64,000 bases of DNA. It comes from Rhinopomastus cyanomelas. Lineage: Eukaryota; Chordata; Aves; Bucerotiformes; Rhinopomastidae. This document shows positions 50,601 through 62,700 of the stretch, piece by piece. The notes beneath the pieces are model-generated. The model worked only from the letters and a program-made list of their open reading frames with translations, was not told where the DNA came from and ran no database searches. Location: NCBI GenBank assembly GCA_013400115.1, contig VXBP01009366.1, positions 310,001 through 374,000 of the forward strand, read 5' to 3'. How positions within the stretch are numbered: the stretch's first letter is position 1; every line of letters starts with the position of its first letter. The translations under genes and the position numbers were made by a program.

Positions 50601-53159
50601 AGCTAGCCCCAAATACCCTCCATGGGGAATGTGGTTTTAGCTAAATCCCAGGCATAATGACTGAGAGCCACAGGGTAGCTCTGACTGCAGAAAAATGGGA
50701 AAGTGGGGATGAGGAGGTTCTGTCTCTCCTCATCCTTGGCAGCTGCTCTTTTCTGAGGATGGAGTATTGGACATGTTGTTGGGAGACCCTGATAAATTCA
50801 TATGGCAGAACAAGGAAGGGCTTGTCTCTGCAGAAACCCAGGCTGCTGTGGGGTGATGCATAGCCAAAGGGACAATGACCACCCACTCAGGGCAGGAAGC
50901 CAGCAGCACAAGACTCACATATTGGCTGCCAGGCTCTAGAGAAGAAAACCCCTCGTAGCTCTGCTTCTGTGTCCTTCACAAGGCTCCTGTTCCCTCACAG
51001 CAATGGCTCCTCCTTCACATTGTCACTGTGATTGGCCTCACTGTGCAAGTCAGACACTCTTCAGATGTTATTGAAATCCTCTGAGATCCGTTCAGTGTCT
51101 TACATCATAAGCTGTACTGGGACATACAGGTACCCGTGCCTGTCAGTGTTCAGTGCAGATGGCACACTGTGAGCAAGAGCCTGTGGGGCACCAGGCTAAA
51201 GCTTGCATCTCACATCTGTAAGTATTCATGCTCAGTGCATCTCAGAGCAGACGAGAGCCTCAGGCTGTGTGCAACACCACCAGCAGCTAGATGCTGGAGA
51301 TGGATCCAGGTGTGGTTCATCTCTACCCTGTTTGAGGGAGTGAGCATCAGGCCTTTTCCTACATCAGCAACTCTGCACGGAGACCTCTGCTTTTGCATGC
51401 TCTGCAGGTTACCTGGGCTGAGACTGAGGCAGTGGGGAGAGGACTCTAACAAGTGGATGGTGTCGAAATACCAGCACTTCCACTGTTCTTAAGGAGGTTT
51501 GAGTGGACTTGCAGGTGATCTTGGCAGAAATGCTACTGTCTTGTAGCTCAGGACAATTTTAAAGGCTGGCTGGAGGGTGAAAGCTGGACATGGAAGTTGT
51601 TTCTGATGTTTCTAAGAAGGATAGGCCACATGGTCTTCAAGACTGCTCCTTCTTGGGGGCTCTTGGGATAAACCACCCAACACTGGTGAGATTCTACACC
51701 GCTGGGGAGGTCTAAAATTAATGAGCCTACATCACCTCAAAACTCTGGATGATGGGCATGTTATTCTTTGGACCCGATTTGAATACGCAGCTTGCTTTCT
51801 TGGTGTCAGATCTTCACGCTGGAGCTGTGTCCAGGAGAACATAGCAGGTAGCTGCTGCTGCTGTTCAAGAAGAGTGCGCAGTTTGCTAAGGGCTTGACCA
51901 CACCAGTCCCGCCCGCTGGGCTTGGGGGTCACGTGCAGGCAATGCTTCCTTGCTGTGACACTTGCCCTCCAGCACCAGCATAGTTTAGAAGTTACCGGTT
52001 ACATCAAAGTTACAAAGTCAAGAGGCTTCCTCTCAGCAAAGAACAAACTCTTCCAAAAGAACATTGTGAATCCTTTTGTGAACGCAAGGATCTCCACTGA
52101 GGTTTGCAGGACTTTTTAATGTAGACAGTTCACACATCCTGCTGGAGGGATCTTGGCTGTCGGCATCCAACCAGAAGCAGTAACACTGTCTGTGTGATGG
52201 TCACTTGCACAGGCTGAGCAGCCAGTGACCTGTTGCATCCTGCTGGTGGGTTACCCTGGCACAAAGATGTAGTCGCAGGGCAATACTTTAGAACAGCAAC
52301 TGGATCAGTAAGATTCCAGGTCTGGGTGAGTGAGGATGGTCATAGACAGCTCAGGATGCTCTGAGCATTGCACACACAGGGTGCCTGGGGTGGGTGGAGG
52401 ATAAAACAGCCCTGCATGTGCTGAAAGTTCTGAACCACCTTGATTTCCTTTCATCCATGAGAGTTGCAGCTTGGAGCTGGGAGCAGAGCAGGGAAAGGAA
52501 AGGATGGCTGAGGGCATGAGCAGCAGTGAAGCTCTGCCTGCAGGATGGAAGATCTATTGTATGCATGGAGACTGTGACCCAGCTGTGTGTCTACACATGG
52601 GCAGTAGGTGCAAGGGACCGTTGCCAGATTCCCACCTCTGCCTGAACACATGGTTGGCAGTTGCACTGCACTGGTCACTGGTGGGGCCAGGAGCTGGGTG
52701 GCCACAGAAACTGCCAAGGATAAAAACATCAAACCCAGTTACAAATATAGCATCATCTCAGTTCTGGGATGGCTGATGGTTCTCCATGCTAGGCAATCTG
52801 GGTGTCCTACTCTGCGGTCCAGACAGCAGGACTCTTGTTTTGTAAGAAGTAGAAGCTGTCCATGGAAACACAAGGGCAGTAGCATGCGTGGCAAATTCAG
52901 TCCTGCACTTGGCGCTGTCTCCTCCTTGCAGTACATCTTGTAACCTCTGCATCATAGCTGTTGTGTATCCTCACTCCATTCCAATGCAACTTCCACAGGG
53001 CACAGGATTGTGGCTGTAGTGTCTGGAGTGCCCAAGAGCATCGCATCCCCTACCCATAGCTAGGGGTATAGTGGCCCTTGCAGGAACGGCCACTGTGCTG
53101 CATCAGGGAAAGACCTCTCTGCACTACTGGAATCCCACAAAAGCCAACCCACCCTTACA
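44325..53159. other. Intergenic region between PTPRV 3' end and LGR6 exon 1
   Basis: About 8.8 kb containing the LGR6 5' UTR and promoter by position. No further gene, RNA gene or convincing transposon was recognised. No CpG island covers the LGR6 start. Visible landmarks are the (CT)n tract at 44568-44610 and a GTTTT-rich stretch at about 49626-49655. The stretch 46300-46860 is repeat-free and moderately AT-rich. Frames up to 184 codons (49346-49900, plus) have no domain. Confidence 0.5.
44568..44610 (+). repeat. (CT)n microsatellite upstream of LGR6
   Basis: About 43 bp of CT repeats with one AT interruption lies about 245 bp upstream of the LGR6 start codon. On the LGR6 strand it reads (GA)n. 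Its position would put it in the promoter or 5' UTR. Any regulatory role is inference. Confidence 0.95.
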
Positions 53160-53181
53160 AGCAGGCTCTTTACTAGGGCTG

Positions 53182-53187
53182 TTTATT
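53182..53187 (-). terminator. PTPRV: Candidate PTPRV poly(A) signal AATAAA
   Basis: AATAAA on the minus strand lies about 490 bases after the PTPRV stop codon, and cleavage would fall near 53155-53172. The intervening 53188-53672 is the predicted 3' UTR. No competing AATAAA was noticed between stop and this site. Confidence 0.65.
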
Positions 53188-53672
53188 GTCTGTACCTAAG
53201 ACTGCCAAGACAAGCCAGTACCCACCACACTCTGCCCACTGTGGTGTTTGAGACCTCAGCACATCCAGCGCCCAGGGACACACGGAGTCTTTGGTGCCCA
53301 GTACTGATGTCAGACCTCGGCAGCCTGCAGGCACCAGAGTGGTCTGGAAGTAAACCCAGGGCTGCCCTGTGCTGACAGACAGGGGTACCACAGAACCCCT
53401 ACAGCTGGCACTGTGCACCACAGTGGGGGTGACAAACCTTCCAGGCACCAGGAATTCCAGAAGATGGCCAAAGCAGAACATCCCACCCAACCCCTCACTG
53501 TGCCTGCACCAATGGATTACAGCAATGTGTGACAGGACTGCCCTGCCCAACTCTTCACAACACCTGCAAAGCTTGCTTTGTGCAAGGAACCCCATGGTGC
53601 TCTGCCACCCCCTCCTGGCAGGACCCCTCAGAGGTGGAGGACAGGATGATACCAGGAAGTGCTGAGCCAGTG

Positions 53673-53732
53673 TCAGGGCTGTTTCTGATCGATGATGTCC
53701 CGCATGCAGGTGTACAGGAACATGTATTGGTC
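53673..53732 (-). CDS. PTPRV: PTPRV last coding exon (D2 C-terminus and stop)
   Basis: Nineteen codons (DQYMFLYTCMRDIID...) then TGA at 53675-53673. It starts after a TTGCAG acceptor in phase 0. It is the counterpart of the D1 exon at 61418-61497 (SQYIFLHSCILDKIL). The protein ends only a few residues after the last D2 helix, so there is no extra tail. Confidence 0.9.
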   Translation of the reverse strand, partial: DQYMFLYTCMRDIIDQKQP

Positions 53733-56700
53733 CTGCAAGAGAGAAAGGTCTAGAGTCAGGTTTCTGGCAGACACCCACTCTTCATGGAACTAACCTTGCA
53801 ATTTCCCTTAAAAGGTCCTAATTAATTAACAGTGACTGATGGCAGGCAGGATTTGCTGCTCCCATTGCTCCATGTTTGTCCTGTGTCACCAAAGTTGCCC
53901 AGAAATCAAGAACCAGACCTGGAGCTGTAGTCACACCATGTTTGTCTCTTCCTGCTTCTTCATCCCTGTGATGGGGATGAAAGGAACTTCCTTGTGTGAG
54001 ATGGAAAGGAACAATGTCATCTAGTGATAGGACAAGGGGCAATGGGTGTAAGTTGGAACACAGGAGGTTACACATAGAATCATCATCATGGCTGGAAAGG
54101 ACCTCCAGGGTCATCGAGTCCAACCTTTTCTCCCAGTGTCTAACCGCTAGACCATATCCCTAAGCGCTGCATCCACTCATTCCTTAAACACCTCCAGGGA
54201 TGGTGACATCACCACCTCCCTGGGTAATCCATCCCAGCATCTAATCACCCTCTCAGTAAAGAATTTCCTTCTAACATCCAATCTAAACCTCCCCTGACGC
54301 AACTTGAGACCATTTCCCCTTGTCCTATCATCACTAATTGGAGAGAAGAGACCAACACCAGCCTTGCTACAACCTCCTTTAAGGTAGTTGTAGAGGGCAA
54401 TAAGGTCCCCTCTCAGTCTTCTCTTCTCCAGACTCAACAACCCCAGCTCCCTCAGCCTCTCTTCATAGTGCATGTCCTCCAGCCCCTTCACCAACTTGGT
54501 TGCCCTTCTTAAAAAATAAATAAAGAGCTTCTTCACAGTGAAGATGATGGAGCACTGGAACAGGCTGCCCAGGGTGGTGGTGAAGTCTTCTTCTTGGGAG
54601 ACATTTAAAACCTGCCTGGATGTGTTTCTGTGTGACTCGGTCTAGGTGATTCTGCTGTGTCAGGGGGATTGGACTAGATGATCCTTTGAGGTACCTTCCA
54701 ATTCCTAATGTTCTGTGATTCTGCCATTCTGTGATCTGACTTCCTCAAAGTGCCCTGGTGGCTTTCAAACATTGTTCGCATCCAAAACAAGGCCAAAGTG
54801 CAACCCTGGTGCTGGGTGTGGGAAGTGAGCAAGGACAGCTCTGTTCAGTGTGAGTGCGCAGGGTCTGGCCATGACTTGAGGCCAAGAGGGACCTCCAGTG
54901 GTCCATGGAGCAGAGGTTTCCTTTGGTGGCAGACTCAGTGTATCTGAGTCAAGTGCTGACAGTGCATCTTTGCAAGCTCTCAGAGACTGACAAAAAAATC
55001 ATGGTGGTTTCAGGCCAGTTCCATTTTTTCTCTGGCTAAACAATCCATCAGTACCAGACGTGAGTCCTGAGGTCTCAAGTCCAACGTGGATTTGATACAA
55101 GGTTTGGCTCAAATGCCAGGCTGCCCCAAAATGATACCAGGATAGACAACACCCAGGAGTTACCACCATCACAGCAGGGCTCTGGGAGAGGCGAGATGTG
55201 GGAAAGGTAAATGAGGTTGTTCTCAATGCACAAAGCTGGAAGACAGGGCCAGACTGCAAGTGATGTGGGTCAAAATCACAAGGTAGCCAGGAAGGGGGGA
55301 TTAGAGACCCAACAGAGGGGCCTCCGAACAGTTCACTAATACTCTGGTTATGCTGCAAGTCACAAGGAGCTTCCTCCCCTGCCAGCAGTGGATTTAGCCC
55401 CACTGAAGGGGCAAGAAAAGCCACAGATCACACAATGACTGTGGTTCCAGGTCACCAGAGCATGTTTTCAATGAGCCTGGCCTCACTGTGAAATCTGGAG
55501 TGACAACCTGGGTTTTCAGACCTGGCACCCTCAATGCTCAGCCAAATGCAAGAGCACATCCCCAGAGACCCACGCTGGAGCTGCAGGTGCTTAAATCAGT
55601 TACCCACAGACAATCTCTCAAATGTTCATATTACCCCTTGTTTGGCTACTACCCCTCCAGAAAAAAAAATCACCTGATGTTCCCAGAATGACACACCAGC
55701 ATGACCTTGCCAGAGGGGACCCTCCTTGCCAGGGGCCCTAGCAAGCCCCCACAGTGATGGAGGAGGCAGCATGAGGCTGAAGGGCAGCACTACCTGTCCT
55801 TTGCTGGCCATACTGGGACCAGAGCAGCCACTACTTATGGCAAGGCAACAACTCTCTCTGAACCCCCTCAGCATGGCAGTGCCTTTTGATCGTCCCTTGC
55901 TGAGCCCTTACGAGCACACTGTGGCTCGGCTAAGCAAGAGCGCTGCTGAAACACAAAGGAGTTTGGAAACCAGGGTGGGGGACGCCCTGCCCTGCTCTGA
56001 TTCTAATGATTCTATGATTCTAATGATTCTATGATTCTCACCAGGCACTTGGTTCACATTAAGAATGTGATTAGCTGCTTGAAGGCAGCTCTGAAGCTGG
56101 GACGTCGTCCTGTAGAGATCTGCCCCAATTCTGCTCTGGTTTCCAGGGATGCTGCATCAGCTTGGCTAGTGGTCATGGCAAATGACAGCAATGTCTAGAG
56201 GACATCTGTGCCACTAGAGCCCATCAGGAGTGGCACACTGTGAGTTGGACTGACATGGCATGGCTGTGTCTCCATCAGACAGGGCCACAGTCCTTGTGGC
56301 TGCAGGGCAGTGTGTCCCACTGCCCTGTTACAGGTGGTCCCTTCAGCAAGCAGGGGCTGGGAGAAGGCTCTGAATGTGGGGAATGTGGCAGGAAAAGGCA
56401 CTGGACAAGAGGAAACCCAGCAGATTCTGGGTACCCAATCTGGCAGCCATGTCCAGAGGTTAGAAGGCAGGTTTGTGTCATGTGCCATGAAGCCAGTGCT
56501 TCATACTTTAAGGAGCAGAAAGGCAAGAGTGTTTGCACTCATGAGCTCACATGGAATTTAACCTGTCTCAGAACTGAGAAGGAAAGCTCTTCCCTGCGAA
56601 AGCACAGTGTTCTCAGCCCTTGGTGGCTGACAGAGCTGCAGCGTAGGGGGGAAACATGGAACAAACCCCTATGTAGTTGGTGGGCAGCAGGCTGCTCAGC

Positions 56701-59700
56701 ATCAATGTTCTGTCCTGTCCAGGCCAGGCCACCAGCCTTTCTCCTTCCCACCTACTAGAGTTGGTGTCATGAGACAGCAGCTTCTTGTCAGCTGGAGGGT
56801 CACCCCATAGACATCCACGATTCTCTCAGCTTTCATCTGGTGCAACAGGCAATCCAGGGAGATCAGCGTCCCCATTTGGCTTACACCACCACTGTGGAGG
56901 ACAAGGGGAAATCATTGATGCCAGGTCAGATTGAGCTGAATCGCTTTGGAAGGGGGCACCAGCCTAGGAAGTCAGAAGCCCCATGAGAAAACACACAGCA
57001 GTGGAATATGGTGGGGATAGAGGACTTTGGGCACCAGTCTAGGTGACAGGGAGACCTGTGATCATCAGGGGCACGAGAACCCCATAGTGCCTGTTGAGGG
57101 ATCCTGGAAACCCAGCCTACCTTGCCCTGTTGAGCTGTGTATCCCTCACCTGTGTTGTCAGCTGTGTTGGTTATTGTGGAATTATGAGCTCTCCTGGGCT
57201 TCAAGCAGATGAGGATGTCAGAGGTACTCCCAGAATCCTAAGAGTCAGCCCAGGATGGCCTGGGCATCTCAGCCCAGTAACATCTGCTCCATCCACACTT
57301 GTCCCTGGCCCAGCCCTGCTCATCCTCCCTTCTCACATGCACTTGACAGCTCTGCTTCATTGACCTTTCAGAGTTTCTGGCTACCCTGGACCTACTCTCA
57401 ACACACCCTAACAGCTTGAGTTTCTTGGTGGAGGGTGCAGGCTTTCTGTGGCCATGCCAAGGCTCTGTGATGTACCTGCAGTGCATCAGGAGAGGACCGG
57501 CTCTTTTCCGGTGTGGCATGAACCGTCTGACAGCAGTGAGGAGTTCTACCAGGCTCTGGACATCCGGCTGCTTCTTGCTGCTCCAAAGTGTGTACAGGAA
57601 CCGTTGCAACTGCCTCTCTTTTGCTTTCTTCTCCTGGTGAGACAGAAGTGACATGGCTGTTGGGTGATATTGGATGCAGAGAGATCCCAGCTCTCCAATC
57701 CTTAGGCTGTCAGATGCTTCCCTGAGCTAACTGCTGACTCTGTAAAGCTGTCAGGCATCTCTGCTGGGTCACTGCCAATCAACCACGCAATGGATATGGT
57801 GTCTCTGGCAACCTGCTCTCCTTCCCCAGTGTCCTTACCTGCCTCCTCAGTGGGACACTGAGAACTACACGTGCCTTCTCAAAAAAGGTCAGAAGGATGT
57901 ATCAGCAAGGGGTGGGGAAAGCCTCCAAGACCTCTCCCATGCATCTTGTGTGTCCACTCAGCAGATGTTCAGGATGTCACAATTTAGATCCTCTCCTGCA
58001 TTTGTGGACTGCTGGCACTCTGTTCTTGCAGTTCAGATAGGTCTCCATGAACCTTTCAGCCCTTGCTTCTACAGACCTGTTTGCTAGCAGTAAAGAACAA
58101 CACCCCAAGCAATGACGAATGAACCCCACCAACACATACGTGTTTCATTTTGAGCTGGATACACCTCAACCCGGAGACAAGCTTCTCTGTGCCATACTGG
58201 ATGGTCAGCATCTTTGTGCAGAGAGACTCTCCTTCCAAGGGCCAGCACGCCTCACTGGGAACCTGTGTGCAACAGCAAGGTTGGCTTCAAGTTGATAGTT
58301 GCCATCTTTCAGATCATTCATCTTAGAGGTCTGTGACAGGGTTGGAACAAGAGCACCAACATCATGCCATACCGGTTCATTCCCTGATTAAACAACAGTT
58401 TTAGAAACAACAGCAGATTGCATCCTGCTTCTCTCTAACACAGAGCCATTTGGCAGTGGGAATCTGCTGAGAAAACAGTCTCCACCTCAGCTGGTTAGAG
58501 GCAGGAGCTGCTGTCCTTGGGTGCCCTGGAGATGCAGCCTGGAGTCTCAGCCGAGTGCAGAACCATGGTAGGCAGACAGAACCTGTCTCCTGTGAAAAGT
58601 TGTGGGAGCACTCTGACACAAGAAATGTTCAGCTCTAGATAAGCTGAGTCTGCACTGAAGCTTTAGGAGGCAGTGGGAAGAGTTCAAATTTCTCAGTTAT
58701 GCCAGGTTCCAACTCCATTAAACAAATCCCTGCTCTGCCATGACACAGGCACAGTGCCATACCTCCCCCTTCTCTTGCCATGGAATAAGCGTTAGGATGG
58801 TGTGAATGTCCTGTTCCCACACCAATGTCCAGAAGTCTTCCATGGTCAACTTGTCAGGCCCCTGGACAGCCAGATAATCCCTGCTGGAGCTGCAGCCCTG
58901 AGTGAAGAATGAGAACATCACTCTCTTGCTGCAGGTTGACACAGGTACCCTTGGAGTACCCATAAGCAACTGCAGGAGAGGCCAGGAAAAGAAGGGTAGC
59001 TCAGAAGGGCAGGAGTCAATAACTGAAAAGATAGCACCAAAGGAAGGAAGTGAGGACAGTCCCAAATGGGCAGGTAAGGGAAAACATATTCTCAGTCCAC
59101 ACAGGATCATAGTGACAGTGACTTGTGAATAGTGCAGGAACCTGGCAGCAGGGAGCAGGGGCATGGTGGGAGAGGGAGAGCATTGCCTGCTGCCTGTGGA
59201 ACCCAGGCACAGGGTGGGCATTGCTGATGGGGGTATGACTCACCGGGACACGCCACACCTGCAGGAGACCTGAAAAAGGTCCCTGATCCAGCGGGGAAAA
59301 TTTGACTCTGCTGCGATCATCTGCAAAGTATGTTGGAGGTGAAAGGATTAGGACCAGCCTTGAGCTCACACAGGTCCTGCGCACTGACTGCCACCCTTTA
59401 CACAGCCACACAGCCCTTTAATTCTTTCTCTGCAGAGATGCTGCTCTCTGCAGTGCTCTTCTCAATATCATGGATGTTGGTGCCCAGAAGACAGGTCTCT
59501 GCCCCAACCTCCTACTCAAAGCAGTTATATGTAGAATAGGCTGCTCAGTGTCTTAGCCAATGGAGATTTGCATTTCTCCAGGGATGGAAAGCCTGTGTGT
59601 GCTCTGGGGCCCCTGTTCCAGTATTTGGCCACCTTCACAGAAATAAATTTTTCCTTATACTGAGTTGTATTACCCTTCCAAATCATGCCCATTGCCTCTT

Positions 59701-62700
59701 GTCCTTCCATGATGCACCTCTGAGAAGACTAAATTTTCTCTGCGCCTTTCCAGCAGGCGGCTGAAGACAGCAATAAGATCGCCCCAACTTTGCCTTCTCT
59801 CCTCCTGGCTGAAGAAACCCACTCATCTCAGTCCCATATATCATATGCTCTACTCCCAAAACACCTAGGTAGCCTTCTGGTGCACTCACTGAAGGGTGTC
59901 AGAATGCCTTCTCGTGCCGTGGAGTACCAGCCCTAATACAGCGTGGCTCCACACAGAGACGGAGGGAAGAGCACACTCACAGCACTTACACGTGAGAATG
60001 CTAGAAGAGGGCCGTGTCTGCTGGTTGCCTGAAGATGGTGTTGCAGAGCTGGCTTCTTCCTTAACTACCTCCAGGAGGGTCTGCAAGAGTGAAAGAGTGG
60101 AGGAAGCAGTGAGTGGGTAAGAGTCAAGAGGAATTTGAGGAACTATAAACTCCTGAGGACACCTGGCCTCAGCACAGGGGATTTACAGCTGCACACACAG
60201 AACCCTCAGCAGAGGTGCTATATGACCACCTCTGCAGATGAGCTGCCAGGTCTTTTCATGTTGTCAGGTGATGACTCATCTCTCTAGAAGAAGAGGTAGG
60301 TCCCTACCCTGCACAGGATCTGGGAAGGAGTGGGTTGTGGACAGACTCTGCTCAGCGCAGGAAGAGTGAGGGAGCTATGTGCCTGGAGACACAACGCCAT
60401 GGAGAAGGGACACTGCAAGGACAGCTAGGCATGTGGAAACTGGGCTACAAGATCCACTCAGGAGACACTTAAAAAGCAGCTGCCAGACGGACCAGGTGCC
60501 TTTGCTCCCCAGGTCCCCCCCAGTGCTTACAGCCATGGCAGCACTCCCTCTACCTGCTCAGGACAGCTCTCACCTCATACTCCCTCAGGAATCCCATGTG
60601 GGACTTGTCTGCCTTCTGGGCGTAGTGCTGAGCAAAGCTTTTCAGAGGGATGGGGCAGGACCTGTGGAGAAAAATGGGGAGTAAGGGTGAAGCTAAGAAA
60701 TCCCAGCAGCATCCAGGATGTCACAGGGCTGTGAGCCATCTCTCACCCTTCAAATACTGAGACCCCTGCAGGTCCAACTCTGGCCCATGCCAACCTGCTC
60801 TTCCCCAGACAAAGGCAGGTCTCAAGTGTGACACAGCCCAGATCCCATTCCCAAGAAGCAAGGGCAAGGGTATCCTGTTCTGCATGAAGAACAAGATAAC
60901 TTGCCCATAAGGATAGATATGTGACCTTCAGCAGTGGTCTCAAAGGCAACATAGGTAAGCAAAGCTATGTCCAGCCTGACCCCACTCCTTCCTCTTGGCC
61001 TATATTAGAAGGGATATCCAAATGCCAACCAGCTGCCACAACAGCCTTCAGTTTGAACCAATCTCTAGGACATCCCTGCAGGTTGGGAAGCTAGGGGCTG
61101 ATCAAAGTGCCTTCCCTAGGGCAGTTTTGTAGCTCTCTGGCACTGTTGCAACCCAGGAGACTGCCATTGGAGGAAAGGAGGAGATGGTCCCTCAGCCTTC
61201 CCAGTGGTTCCTGTAGGCACATCTAGTTCTGGGCTGGGGTTCCCATGCTGCAGCGAACATACAGTTCTGGGCTTATCCTCTCAAAACACCAGGTGGGATA
61301 GGTGGCTTGGATCTCCTCTGTCCTGGACCTGAGACTCAAGCCAGGGTCAGGATCCCCCCAGGAAGCAGGGTGAGTCAGGGTGGGTAGAGTGGCAGGCAAA
61401 ACACAGCAGATCCTTACCTCTCTGTCCCTGACAGACCCAGGAGTGGTTCCTCCAAGATCTTGTCCAGGATACAGCTGTGCAGGAAAATATACTGGGACTG
61501 GAAGACAAAGGTAGACATTCATTACATTCATGACCTATCCAGCATGCTATATTCATGCCCAAACAGCCTTCACTACTTCAGTATTGGAGCTGCTCTACTT
61601 TTCCCCTGAGCTGTCTGTCCTGAAGTGACAGGACTGAGTGCTGAGAACTCAGTGCTAAGTGAGGAGAACAAACGAGCTGTGGAGCACTACAGGCCAGTGA
61701 CACAACGTGGGTTACAAATTGCCTGCAAAGAGTCTGATCTAGTTCCTTGGTGCTCTGGGTGTTTCTAAGTCTCCTGTAAGGGCTCAGAGACTCTGTTTGT
61801 TGCTGCTCTGGGTTTAGCAGGGCATGAATCTGCTGGAGACCTCCACAGCCAATCAATTCTACTGCAGCTGAACTGCTGCTTTGATTGGAACTGTGACTCT
61901 GTGTCAGGCTGAGAACGAGCCCGGAGGTGCTGGGACTGGCTAGGCAGCTCATCTGTCAGCCCTGCTAGATTTTATGCCATGGAGCAAGGAGCTGGGGTCA
62001 GGAAGGAACAGAAGTCTTACCAGTGTCTGAATCATCAGGTAACGGTTCATCCGCAAGGCATAGACAACACCAAATATGTCCACTACTTTCTCCTGCTTCA
62101 TCTGCTGCAGCAGCTGGTCCAGGGCCAGGAAGGTGCCAGTGCGACCCACCCCAGCGCTAAGAGGAGAGATGGCAAGGGTAAAACATCCCCTGACCCCACA
62201 GCTGATGGGCTCCCCTTCTGCTGCTGGACATTGCTCTCAGATGCTGCACCCTGTGGCACTGTAATCCCCAATGACCAAGCAGGAGACTCCACAGAGCAGC
62301 TGTGTCTCTGGGGCACTGCTTTCCCTCCCAGTTTGTGAGTGTGCAGCATCCTATGACGCTCCTCATTGTCCCCTCCTGCCGTTCCTTAGAGCTTAGCCTT
62401 GCCTGCAGTGCACGAGGGTTGGCCCTGCATCCTTGGTGCTCTGGATGTGCTCACGGACCAGCTCTCTGAATGTCATAATGGAAGTCGTGGACTCTGGGAT
62501 CCCATGGTCAGGCCATGCTGTGTAGTGCAGGTGGGACACATGCCGCTCTGCCCGGAGACCCTCCTACCAGGAGGAAAGCTGGTGATCAGTGTGTAAAGAG
62601 GATTGCTTGAATCCCACAGCCCTTGGACACACAGAAACACTCATGTCAGCTGCATGGAATAGTCAGCAACAATAGCACAGCCTGGTGGCTCCTACACCTC

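Larger units (their letters stand above)
53733..56755. other. PTPRV last intron, transposon-rich
   Basis: At 3.0 kb it is by far the longest of the visible PTPRV introns (the others are 246-756 bp). The excess is partly the nested CR1 pair at 54013-54736 and a CR1-tail-like repeat at 55998-56038. The remainder shows no exon. Both splice sites are canonical (GTAGGT donor, TTGCAG acceptor). Confidence 0.8.

Noticed and set aside
53173..53778. 201-codon minus-strand open frame near the PTPRV 3' end
   Set aside because: It is in a different frame from the real last exon and runs mostly through the 3' UTR. The true exon here is only 60 nt and ends at 53673.
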